From an uncultured bacterium (GTDB lineage Bacteria > Bacillota > Clostridia > Lachnospirales > Lachnospiraceae), in contig CAMTFT010000177.1 in assembly GCA_947071365.1 (NCBI GenBank), forward strand, positions 1 through 5,075: a stretch of 5,075 nt of DNA. Direction: 5' to 3'. Position 1 is the first letter of the stretch. Each line of letters starts with the position of its first letter. Below are positions 1 through 5,075 of the stretch, piece by piece. Both the position numbers and the translations under genes were made by a program. The notes under the pieces were generated by a model. That model made no database searches. It was not told where the DNA came from and saw nothing but the letters and a program-made list of their open reading frames with translations.

Positions 1-46
1 TACACCTATTAAGTCGTCGGCAGCGTCAGATGTGTATAAGAGACAG
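1..46 (+). other. Nextera Read-1 (i5 side) adapter, untrimmed artefact
   Basis: This is library adapter, not genomic DNA. Positions 1-5 are the tail of the P5 oligo (TACAC), 6-13 an 8-base index CTATTAAG (from memory this is Nextera i5 index S518), 14-27 TCGTCGGCAGCGTC, and 28-46 the 19-bp Tn5 mosaic end AGATGTGTATAAGAGACAG. The same sequence occurs inverted at the other end of the window. Protein translations running across it (MCIRDS...) are spurious. Confidence 0.98.
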
Positions 47-131
47 TTCCAGGCCATGCGTCAAACCACTGCGTGGCCAGCAAATGCGGGGAACTTTATT
101 TTTCAGTCAGCTTCTTTCGTCGAAACAGCGA
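47..131. other. Genomic gap downstream of dctP, cut by the contig edge
   Basis: This is the only genomic sequence left beyond the dctP stop codon, in the direction of transcription. I see no convincing rho-independent terminator: a CCAC-GCA-GTGG stem is present on the minus strand (about 71-81) but it is not followed by a T run. A minus-strand ATG at 55-57 has no good Shine-Dalgarno sequence. Transcription could therefore continue into genes beyond the contig; in many TRAP operons these are the DctQ and DctM membrane subunits, but none is visible here. Confidence 0.5.
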
Positions 132-1196
132 TTACTCTGTAACAGCCTCTGTCTCAGCTTCTGCCTCAGCAGCGCCGCCTACGAACTGAGCGCCGATCTC
201 AGCTACCTTGTCATACATATCCATATCCCAATCAGCGGAGATGTCGTTGTCCAGATAGTAGTTAAGTACATGCTCCTGGAATGCCGGGATGTCAGCTTCA
301 TAAATATTTACGCCCTGCTCCTCGAAGAAAGCAACAAGCTCTTCTTCCTTCTGAAGGTTTGTGGTATCACAGAAATCTCTACCTGTCTCAACACCCTGAA
401 GAATGATATCCTTCTGTGCGTCTGTCAGAGATTCCCATTTTGCTGTGTTGATTGCCGGCCATACGGAGTCAACCAGGTGGTTTGTCAGAGTAATGGACTT
501 CTGTACTTCATAGAATTTTGCACTCTCAACAGAGCTCAGCGGGTTGTCCTGTCCGTCAACAGCACCTGTCTGCAGAGCCAGATACAGCTCTGAGAAGGAC
601 ATCGGAGTCGGGTTTGCGCCAAGAGCTTCGCCAAGGAACAGCCATGCTTCGGAGTTCGGCATTCTGAGGTTTACGCCGTTCAGATCTTCCGGAGTCTTAA
701 CTGCCTTGTCCTCAGACAGAGAAACTTCACGTGATCCAAGATACCATGCACCCAGCGGAAGCAGTCCCTGCTCTTCAGAAACCTTCTGGTATACTTCCTG
801 ACCGATCTCGCCGTTCAGTACTGTTGTCATGTGATCATAGCTGTTGAACAGATATCCTGCTGTGAACATGGAAACCCACGGAGAACCTGTGGTCAGCCAG
901 GATGCACTTGTCAGTGTCATATCAGCATCGCCCATAACTACTGCCGCAACTTCCTCTTCCTGGGAGAAAAGCTGTGCGTCTGTATAAACTTCTACTGTGA
1001 TGTTTCCGCCAGACAGCTCTTCTACTTTCTCTTTGAACTTCATCATTGCCTGAGCGTGTGTATCTGTAGATACAGCAGTCAGAGTAACAGTAAGTGTTAC
1101 CGGATCTCCAAGATCCTCAGCCTGTGTTGTGAAGCCTGCCAGCATAGAGCCAGCCATGCTTGCAGCCAGTACGGTTGCCAATACTTTCTTGTTCAT
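132..1196 (-). CDS. dctP: TRAP transporter substrate-binding protein, DctP family
   Basis: Extracytoplasmic solute receptor of a tripartite ATP-independent periplasmic (TRAP) transporter. It captures a carboxylate-bearing solute and hands it to the DctQ/DctM membrane subunits, which are not in this window. The 354-residue length is normal for the family. Residues 1-26 form a signal peptide (MNKK, then a hydrophobic stretch, likely cleavage after TTQA). The mature part carries family hallmarks: GSREVS around 154-159, LRMPNS at 177-182 with R178 at the place of the conserved Arg that pairs with the substrate carboxylate, and FSELYLALQTGAVDGQDNP at 201-219. The tail is acidic (AEAEAETEAVTE). The start is supported by AGGAGGA at 1204-1210, 7 nt upstream of ATG. 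It follows the GntR gene by 44 nt on the same strand and is probably co-transcribed with it. L19-A20-G21 is followed by Phe, not the lipobox Cys usual for Gram-positive receptors. The ligand cannot be read from the sequence; a sugar acid or other small acid is inferred from the neighbours. Confidence 0.93.
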   Translation of the reverse strand: MNKKVLATVLAASMAGSMLAGFTTQAEDLGDPVTLTVTLTAVSTDTHAQAMMKFKEKVEELSGGNITVEVYTDAQLFSQEEEVAAVVMGDADMTLTSASWLTTGSPWVSMFTAGYLFNSYDHMTTVLNGEIGQEVYQKVSEEQGLLPLGAWYLGSREVSLSEDKAVKTPEDLNGVNLRMPNSEAWLFLGEALGANPTPMSFSELYLALQTGAVDGQDNPLSSVESAKFYEVQKSITLTNHLVDSVWPAINTAKWESLTDAQKDIILQGVETGRDFCDTTNLQKEEELVAFFEEQGVNIYEADIPAFQEHVLNYYLDNDISADWDMDMYDKVAEIGAQFVGGAAEAEAETEAVTE

Positions 1197-1203
1197 ACTT
1201 TTT

Positions 1204-1210
1204 TCCTCCT
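1204..1210 (-). promoter_or_regulatory. Strong Shine-Dalgarno of dctP
   Basis: On the minus strand AGGAGGA lies 7 nt before the dctP ATG (1194-1196), a near-perfect match to the anti-Shine-Dalgarno. It fixes the start and suggests high translation, as expected for a transport receptor needed in excess over its permease. Confidence 0.9.
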
Positions 1211-1235
1211 GAAAAATTTTTTACGTGTATCGCAA

Positions 1236-1248
1236 CGTCATTATGACG
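1236..1248 (-). repeat. Perfect 13-bp palindrome over the gntR stop codon
   Basis: The minus strand reads CGTCATAATGACG: 6-bp arms CGTCAT/ATGACG about one central base. As RNA it could form a 5-bp stem (CGUCA/UGACG) with the gntR UAA stop codon as the loop. It sits at the gntR-dctP junction. It could be a weak hairpin or a protein-binding site, or chance. There is no T run directly after it that would make it a terminator. Confidence 0.4.
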
Positions 1249-1972
1249 ATGGAACCTGTTGTTTGTCTTTTAAATAGTTTTCCACATTTTTACGCGAGAA
1301 GGCCAGATGGTCATACATGGCATCCTCCGCCATGATCGTATCATGCTCTTTTAAAGCATTCAGGATATTGCCATGACGCATGATCGCATCGTCAATACCG
1401 CCTTCTATAAAAATGCCCTTCTCAATCATGTCAATAAAAACATTTTTCATTGTCTGTACCAGGATCTCAAGAAGCGGATTGCCCGTTGCCCGTGCAATTG
1501 CCTCATGGAAAGCAAAGTCCAGCTCCCGGCGCTCCTGCACCGATATATTCCGGTCTTTCAGCTTCTCCAGAAGCTCTTCCATCTGCGCAAGCTGCTGATC
1601 CGTCACCATGGATGCCGCCTTTTTACACGCAGCCGTCTCGAGAATGATACGCACATCATATATTGCTTTGTAACTGATATTGTCCATGGCAACCATACGG
1701 CTGATAACGTCTGACAGATTCGTGGCTTCCGGCTTCGTGATATAAGACCCGGTGCCGTTTCTTGATTCCACAAGTCCGCGCTCCTTAAGCAGCTTGAGCG
1801 CTTCCCGGATCACATTCCGGCTGACCGAAAACTCATCCGCCAGTGATTGCTCCGACGGCAGCTTTTCCTGCCCCTCAAAACCGTTGGCGAGAATCCATTC
1901 TTCGAGCCTGTCCGCAATCTGCTCATAGAGGTTGACCCTGGATACCGCGAATGCATCTCCTGCCAACTTCAT
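1241..1972 (-). CDS. GntR-family transcriptional regulator, FCD (FadR-type) subfamily
   Basis: Cytoplasmic DNA-binding regulator of 243 residues from the preferred start. Residues about 11-80 form the GntR winged helix: LYEQIADRLEEWIL, KLPSEQSLADEFSVSRNVIREALKLLKERGLVESRNGTGSYI. Residues about 100-230 form the helical FCD ligand domain. D106 in the DVRIILE motif (106-112), H156 in DFAFHEAIARATGNP, H200 and H222 are consistent with the metal-binding Asp/3-His set described for this subfamily, which often senses organic or sugar acids. An in-frame ATG 17 codons upstream (2021-2023) would overlap the aldolase gene by 49 bp and lacks a good RBS. The ATG at 1970-1972 has GAGG 8 nt upstream and is preferred. 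The gene lies 2 nt after the aldolase stop and 44 nt before dctP, so it most likely controls this module and its own expression. Effector and direction of control are not visible. Confidence 0.92.
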   Translation of the reverse strand: MKLAGDAFAVSRVNLYEQIADRLEEWILANGFEGQEKLPSEQSLADEFSVSRNVIREALKLLKERGLVESRNGTGSYITKPEATNLSDVISRMVAMDNISYKAIYDVRIILETAACKKAASMVTDQQLAQMEELLEKLKDRNISVQERRELDFAFHEAIARATGNPLLEILVQTMKNVFIDMIEKGIFIEGGIDDAIMRHGNILNALKEHDTIMAEDAMYDHLAFSRKNVENYLKDKQQVPSS

Positions 1973-1974
1973 AC

Positions 1975-2772
1975 TTATTTCCTCTTCATACAGTCGTTTA
2001 CGAATTCCATGGTCGCATGGCATCCCATGCTGATATAGCTGATATCATCACCGCAGCCGATAAATGATACGCCTTTGCCAAGCCAGTAACTGATCGCCTC
2101 ATGGTCTCCCGCACCTAACGATACACCGAAAGGACGTCCCATCTCCTTGCAGATGCTGATGATCTCTTCGCACAGAGCCCGTACCTCGGGATGTCTTGTG
2201 TCTCCCAGATGCCCTATAGAAGCGGACAGATCGTTTGCTCCAACCAGCGGAAAATCAATGCCCTCCACGCTCAGAATCTCTCTGAGATTATGTACTGCAT
2301 CCACATGCTCTATCTGAACGATCCGAAGGAATTTTTCTTCCGGATGTGCCAGATACTCTTCATTTGAAACGGCACCGTACTGATTTGCCCTGCGCGGCCC
2401 GAAGCCCCGGATGCCATACGGCGGATACATGCATCCTGCCACTGCCTTCCTGGCTTCCTCTGCAGTACATACCATGGGGAAAATGATCCCGTCCGGCCCC
2501 ATCTCAAGGATCGGTTTCACAAGAACCGGGTCGTTCCACGGCACGCGTACGATCGACGCCGTATCTGCTGCGGCAGCCGCAACGATATGGCTTAATGTAC
2601 TCGCCTTGTCAAACGCCGAATGCTCACCGTCGATCCAGACAAACTCAAACCCGTGAAGTCCGAGAGCTTCTGTGATGGACGGATCAAGGTAAAATGTGTG
2701 GGCGCCGATTACCGTCTCACCGCGTTTCATCTTCTCACGGATCAATTGTGCCTTACATAACTTTTGTGTCAT
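1975..2772 (-). CDS. HpcH/HpaI-family aldolase (class II, pyruvate-forming)
   Basis: A 265-residue TIM-barrel enzyme of the family that includes HpaI (4-hydroxy-2-oxoheptanedioate aldolase), GarL (2-dehydro-3-deoxyglucarate aldolase) and RhmA (2-keto-3-deoxy-L-rhamnonate aldolase). These cleave 2-keto-3-deoxy acids to pyruvate plus an aldehyde using a divalent metal. Family signatures are present: FVWIDGEHSAFD with H51 as the likely catalytic base, VRVPWND with R76, GPDGIIFPMV at 92-101, YPPYGIRGFGPRRA at 116-129, VQIEH with Q153 and metal ligand E155, and GANDLSASIG with metal ligand D181. All expected active-site residues appear intact and the length is typical. The ATG at 2770-2772 is preceded by a modest AAGGGTG at about 2777-2783. 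The gene has its own promoter candidate in the 109-bp upstream gap and runs into gntR with a 2-nt gap. The exact keto-acid substrate cannot be assigned; the GPRR loop differs from what I recall for HpaI. Citrate lyase beta chain is unlikely given the IDGEH and NDLS signatures. Confidence 0.92.
   Translation of the reverse strand: MTQKLCKAQLIREKMKRGETVIGAHTFYLDPSITEALGLHGFEFVWIDGEHSAFDKASTLSHIVAAAAADTASIVRVPWNDPVLVKPILEMGPDGIIFPMVCTAEEARKAVAGCMYPPYGIRGFGPRRANQYGAVSNEEYLAHPEEKFLRIVQIEHVDAVHNLREILSVEGIDFPLVGANDLSASIGHLGDTRHPEVRALCEEIISICKEMGRPFGVSLGAGDHEAISYWLGKGVSFIGCGDDISYISMGCHATMEFVNDCMKRK
1981..1986 (-). promoter_or_regulatory. Ribosome binding site deciding the gntR start
   Basis: AAGAGG on the minus strand ends 8 nt before the ATG at 1970-1972 and lies inside the last codons of the upstream aldolase gene. 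It favours this ATG over the longer in-frame start at 2023. With a 2-nt intercistronic gap, it suggests translational coupling of regulator to aldolase. Confidence 0.75.
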
Positions 2773-2795
2773 CGTTCACCCTTCTTTCTTTGACA

Positions 2796-2849
2796 CTGTT
2801 CACTTTTTTCTCAGATAGTATAACACAGATCATCGTCTATTGTGAACAG
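2796..2849 (-). repeat. Inverted CTGTTCAC/GTGAACAG arms flanking the aldolase promoter
   Basis: Two perfect 8-bp inverted arms, CTGTTCAC at 2796-2803 and GTGAACAG at 2842-2849 (plus strand), lie 46 bp apart centre to centre. The upstream arm overlaps the candidate -35 and the downstream arm falls just after the expected transcription start. A third GTTCAC core occurs at 2774-2779, next to the RBS, exactly 24 bp from the core at 2798-2803. The placement suggests a multi-site operator; which protein binds is not known. Confidence 0.5.
2817..2846 (-). promoter_or_regulatory. Candidate sigma-A promoter for the aldolase-gntR-dctP genes
   Basis: On the minus strand, -35 TTCACA (2841-2846, 5 of 6 to TTGACA), an 18-bp spacer, and -10 TATACT (2817-2822, 5 of 6 to TATAAT) preceded by TGT, an extended -10. 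Expected start is near 2810, giving a leader of about 38 nt before the aldolase ATG. This is a pattern match by eye. Confidence 0.6.
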
Positions 2850-2881
2850 CATTTTTTATTTTTTAACGCTTTTTCTGGTAA

Positions 2882-3817
2882 TTATTTACAATACTCTTCG
2901 TATGTTCTGTTGCAAAGACGATCCATCATGCGCACCTCTTCTTTCCATGTCTCGAACAGAAGAGAATCATCCTGCACACGGCATTTTGTCGTCATCGGGA
3001 GTCCTTCGATCTCCTTCAGATGCCATTTTGCATTGACCGGATATAACTGGCGCTCGATCAATGATGCTGCCATCAGAACCTCCTGTACGCGGTCTGCATT
3101 TTCCGGCTTGTCGTTGTAATGCTCACAGAGCCATACCCACAGCTCCGGATGGAAGTTTGCCATGATTCCGCTGTAGCCTGCTGCGCCGTCTCTTAAGGAT
3201 TCCAGTGCAGTCGTCGCATTTGCGTTGTAAAGCTTCAGATTCGTACCCTTGATCGCATCCAGCTTCTTGCGGATATCTGCTGCGATACAGCATGTATCCT
3301 TCAGGAAATAGAAACGGTTCGTCTTAGCGATCTCGGTGATGACCGGGATGGAAAGAAGTCTCTTGTAAGGTCTCGGGCACTCGTATACGCCAAGCTTGAT
3401 CTCCGGATCGATCATCTTCTCCAGCTTGTGATAATTCTCGATCCATACCTCATCGCTCTCGTCTTCCTTTGCAAGACGGTTCGTCAGAAGAATCACAGCG
3501 TCAACGCCGGTCTTCCACATGGTATTGATATCCTTTGCCTGATCCTCCAGACTGTCAGACGTATGTCCGCTGGCAACTACCGGTACTCTTCCCGCTGCTG
3601 CGTCTACTGTGATCTCGGCAATTCGCATTCTCTCTTCAAAGCTCAGCTCATGAATCTCACTGGACTGACATGCAGCAAAAAGTCCCTTTACACCACTCTC
3701 AATATACCAGTCTACGAGAGCGCGAAGCGCTTTTTCATCGATCTGGTTATCCTCTGTGAATGGTGTCAGCATGACCGGCCAGACACCGCCCGGGAAATTA
3801 TTCTTCGGATATTCCAT
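2882..3817 (-). CDS. Dihydrodipicolinate synthase / N-acetylneuraminate lyase superfamily protein
   Basis: Class I (Schiff-base) aldolase or synthase on a TIM barrel. Members join or split pyruvate and an aldehyde, or dehydrate keto-deoxy sugar acids. The protein has 311 residues from the chosen start, near the family length. It opens with GGVWPVMLTPFTEDNQID. Y145 in LGVYECPRPYKR matches the catalytic Tyr, K173 in FYFLKDT the Schiff-base Lys, and GAAGYSGIMANFHPEL the C-terminal glycine-rich loop. The substrate loop that reads TTGE in lysine-pathway DapA (SSGE in sialate lyases) is QSSE here (51-54), so true DapA function in lysine synthesis is unlikely. A catabolic role with a sugar or organic acid is inferred, in line with the adjacent HpcH-type aldolase, FCD regulator and TRAP receptor. 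An ATG five codons upstream (3832) has no RBS and its first codons contain GGAGGA, which is the RBS of the ATG at 3815-3817. The latter is therefore the start. Confidence 0.88.
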   Translation of the reverse strand: MEYPKNNFPGGVWPVMLTPFTEDNQIDEKALRALVDWYIESGVKGLFAACQSSEIHELSFEERMRIAEITVDAAAGRVPVVASGHTSDSLEDQAKDINTMWKTGVDAVILLTNRLAKEDESDEVWIENYHKLEKMIDPEIKLGVYECPRPYKRLLSIPVITEIAKTNRFYFLKDTCCIAADIRKKLDAIKGTNLKLYNANATTALESLRDGAAGYSGIMANFHPELWVWLCEHYNDKPENADRVQEVLMAASLIERQLYPVNAKWHLKEIEGLPMTTKCRVQDDSLLFETWKEEVRMMDRLCNRTYEEYCK

Positions 3818-3824
3818 CAATTTT

Positions 3825-3830
3825 TCCTCC
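3825..3830 (-). promoter_or_regulatory. Ribosome binding site deciding the start of the DapA-like gene
   Basis: GGAGGA on the minus strand, 7 nt before the ATG at 3815-3817. It overlaps the codons that would follow a farther upstream ATG (3830-3832), so the longer N-terminus MEEKL is a translation of the RBS itself. Confidence 0.88.
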
Positions 3831-3860
3831 ATTGCTGTGTGGTATTGTTGTACTGTACTC

Positions 3861-3871
3861 CTGTACTACAG
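3861..3871 (-). promoter_or_regulatory. Candidate operator, 11-bp perfect inverted repeat
   Basis: CTGTACTACAG (plus strand): perfect CTGTA/TACAG arms around one central base, located just after the -10 of the promoter for the DapA-like gene, about where transcription would begin. The GT-N3-AC core resembles the TNGTNNNACNA pattern known for FadR-type GntR regulators. The neighbouring bases 3849-3859 hold two overlapping TGTACT repeats, and TGTACT recurs at 3862-3867 within the palindrome. Binding by the local GntR protein is inferred from position and pattern. Confidence 0.5.
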
Positions 3872-3873
3872 CT

Positions 3874-3903
3874 ATACTACCATACATCTGCGCCGTATGT
3901 CTA
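3874..3903 (-). promoter_or_regulatory. Candidate sigma-A promoter for the DapA-like gene
   Basis: On the minus strand, -35 TAGACA (3898-3903, 5 of 6 to TTGACA), an 18-bp spacer, and -10 TAGTAT (3874-3879, 4 of 6) preceded by TGG (extended -10). Expected start is near 3867, leaving a leader of about 50 nt. The whole gap 3818-4009 is AT-rich and separates the catabolic genes from the malic enzyme, in keeping with a separate transcription unit. No riboswitch-like structure was recognised in it. Confidence 0.55.
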
Positions 3904-4009
3904 TTGACGAATCCGTAAGAAATTACCTTTCATTTTTGTGCATATTTCACATGGTTTTTCAGATGTACTTTTCGTTTCGTAAAAAAGTATGCGTACTGTA
4001 ATTGCTTCG

Positions 4010-5030
4010 TTAGATCCTCGCCACTCCGCTCTTCACCGCCGCCTCGGCAACCGCCTTTGCAACGGCATCCTTCACCCGCGGGTCAAAGGCCACCGGCAGA
4101 ATATAATCCGCGTTCAGCTCCTCGTCGCTCACCAGGGAAGCCAGGGCATGTGCCGCAGCTACCTTCATCTCATCATTGATATCGGAAGCCCGCACGTCCA
4201 GCGCACCGCGGAAAATACCGGGAAATGCCAGAACGTTGTTCACCTGGTTCGGATAATCGCTGCGGCCTGTAGATACGACCGCTGCCCCGCCGGCCTTTGC
4301 CTCCTCCGGGAAGATCTCCGGTGTCGGATTCGCACACGCAAAAATGATGGCATCCTTTGCCATGGTCTCCACCATTTCCTTTGTCAGGGTGCCCGGCGCA
4401 GAAACACCGATAAATACGTCGGCCCCTTTGATCACCTCCGCCAGCGTTCCCTTTTCACAGTTCAGATTCGTGATCTCCGCCATCTCCTTTTTGATATCAT
4501 TAAGGCCCTCTCTTCCTTTGTAGATAGCGCCTGTGCGGTCTGTCATGATCACATTCTTAAGCCCCATGCTCATAAGCAGACGGATGATGGCAATGCCCGC
4601 TGCTCCTGCGCCGCTTGTCACGATCTTTGCCTTGCTGATATCCTTTTTCACCAGCTTGAGCGCATTGATCAGCCCTGCCAGCGTGATCACAGCCGTACCA
4701 TGCTGGTCATCGTGGAAAATCGGAATATCACAGCGTTCCTTTAATTTCTTTTCAATTTCAAAGCACCGCGGCGCGCTGATATCCTCCAGATTGACGCCGC
4801 CGAAGCTTCCTGCCAGCAGCGCTACTGTGTTCACGATTTCATCCACATCCTTGCTGCGCACACAGAGCGGTATCGCGTCTACGCCTCCGAACGCTTTGAA
4901 CAGGACGCATTTTCCCTCCATGACCGGCATACCTGCCTCCGGCCCGATATCCCCAAGCCCGAGGACTGCCGTGCCGTCCGTCACTACAGCCACCGTATTC
5001 CAGCGCCGCGTCAGCTCATAGCTCTTATTC
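4010..5030 (-). CDS. NAD(P)-dependent malic enzyme, short bacterial form, N-terminus missing
   Basis: Oxidatively decarboxylates L-malate to pyruvate and CO2 with reduction of NAD(P); a cytoplasmic enzyme linking C4 acids to pyruvate. The genomic part gives 339 residues; about 50 N-terminal residues, including the catalytic Tyr of the YTPGVA region, lie beyond the contig edge. Seen: VAVVTDGTAVLGLGDIGP at 13-30, MEGKCVLFKAF with catalytic K40, NLEDI with metal ligands E82 and D83, IFHDDQHGTA with the third metal Asp at 107/108, nucleotide-binding GAGAAG at 140-145, ACANPTPEIFPEEA, and the closing PNQVNNVLAFPGIFRGALDVRA block. It ends soon after, with no phosphotransacetylase extension, so it is the short form. 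D164 near the end of the second beta strand would fit NAD, but cofactor choice is uncertain. The apparent N-terminus MCIRDR is adapter translation and must be removed. Its relation to the downstream catabolic module is unclear; a 192-bp gap with a promoter candidate separates them. Confidence 0.94.
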
Positions 5031-5075
5031 CTGTCTCTTATACACATCTGACGCTGCCGACGACTTAATAGGTGT
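5031..5075 (-). other. Nextera Read-1 (i5 side) adapter, reverse complement, untrimmed artefact
   Basis: Positions 5031-5049 are the Tn5 mosaic end CTGTCTCTTATACACATCT, 5050-5063 GACGCTGCCGACGA, 5064-5071 the reversed index CTTAATAG, and 5072-5075 the start of the P5 complement. This is the exact inverse of the left end and is what Read 2 shows when it reads through a short insert into the adapter. The genomic sequence ends at 5030, inside the malic enzyme gene. Confidence 0.98.

Noticed and set aside
30..593. Plus-strand 187-codon open frame beginning MCIRDSS
   Set aside because: It starts in the adapter and runs antisense to dctP; cysteine-rich, low-complexity translation with no RBS.
1211..1248. 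Separate promoter for dctP in or near the gntR end (CATAAT at about 1238-1243)
   Set aside because: The -10 is acceptable but only a poor -35 (AAGACA, 4 of 6) can be paired with it, so co-transcription with gntR is simpler.
2850..2875. Possible terminator hairpin after the DapA-like gene (AGCGTT ... AATGCT)
   Set aside because: Six pairs with a G-U, a long A-rich loop and no T run afterwards on the minus strand; looks like plain AT-rich spacer.
3938..3952. CRP-like TGTGA...CACA sequence upstream of the DapA-like gene
   Set aside because: The half-sites are out of the standard spacing and the inferred clostridial host is not expected to use a classical CRP site.
3981..3997. Possible rho-independent terminator after the malic enzyme (minus strand AGTA-CGCA-TACT then TTTTT)
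   Set aside because: The stem is only 4 bp, AT-rich, and too weak to call, although the position and T run are suggestive.
3989..4744. Plus-strand 251-codon open frame opposite the malic enzyme
   Set aside because: Rich in His, Arg and Cys with no recognisable family, and antisense to a strongly conserved coding frame; a shadow frame of a GC-rich gene. The same applies to 4533-5021.
1..5075. Terminal inverted repeats of about 46 bp suggesting a transposon or linear replicon
   Set aside because: They are identical to the Nextera Read-1 adapter including an index; no transposase or replication gene is present.

Overview
The window looks like a short metagenomic contig from a low- to mid-GC Gram-positive of the Clostridia, probably Lachnospiraceae-like. 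This is an inference from the strong AGGAGG-type ribosome binding sites, the family mix and the protein style; no marker gene is present. Both outer ends are not biological. Positions 1-46 and 5031-5075 are the Nextera Read-1 adapter (P5 tail, an 8-base i5 index, and the 19-bp Tn5 mosaic end) in inverted orientation. Genuine sequence is therefore about 47-5030, and any protein beginning MCIRD at either end is an adapter translation.

All five real genes lie on the minus strand, so transcription runs from right to left. From upstream to downstream they are: (1) a malic enzyme whose N-terminus is cut off by the contig edge (4010-5030); (2) a dihydrodipicolinate synthase/N-acetylneuraminate lyase superfamily protein (2882-3817, start corrected to the internal ATG that has a good RBS); (3) an HpcH/HpaI-family class II pyruvate aldolase (1975-2772); (4) a GntR-family regulator of the FCD (FadR) type (1241-1972, start corrected); (5) a DctP-type TRAP transporter substrate-binding protein (132-1196). 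The TRAP membrane subunits, if present, would lie beyond the left contig edge.

Genes 2-5 read as a catabolic module for an organic or sugar acid. The TRAP receptor would capture a carboxylate. One or both aldolase-type enzymes, a Schiff-base class I scaffold and a metal-dependent class II scaffold, would cleave a 2-keto(-3-deoxy) acid to pyruvate plus an aldehyde, and the FCD regulator would sense an acid intermediate. hpcH and gntR are 2 nt apart and gntR and dctP 44 nt apart, so they are probably co-transcribed. Two promoter candidates were found, one before the DapA-like gene (with an 11-bp perfect inverted repeat just after the -10) and one before the aldolase gene (with CTGTTCAC/GTGAACAG arms flanking its core). 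The malic enzyme probably belongs to general C4/pyruvate metabolism rather than to the module.

There is no CRISPR array, RNA gene, insertion sequence or evidently new class of system here. The most useful points are the adapter-derived ends, the corrected starts, the pairing of two unrelated aldolase scaffolds, the altered substrate-loop motif in the DapA-like protein, the lipobox-like signal peptide with Phe in place of Cys, and the candidate operators.
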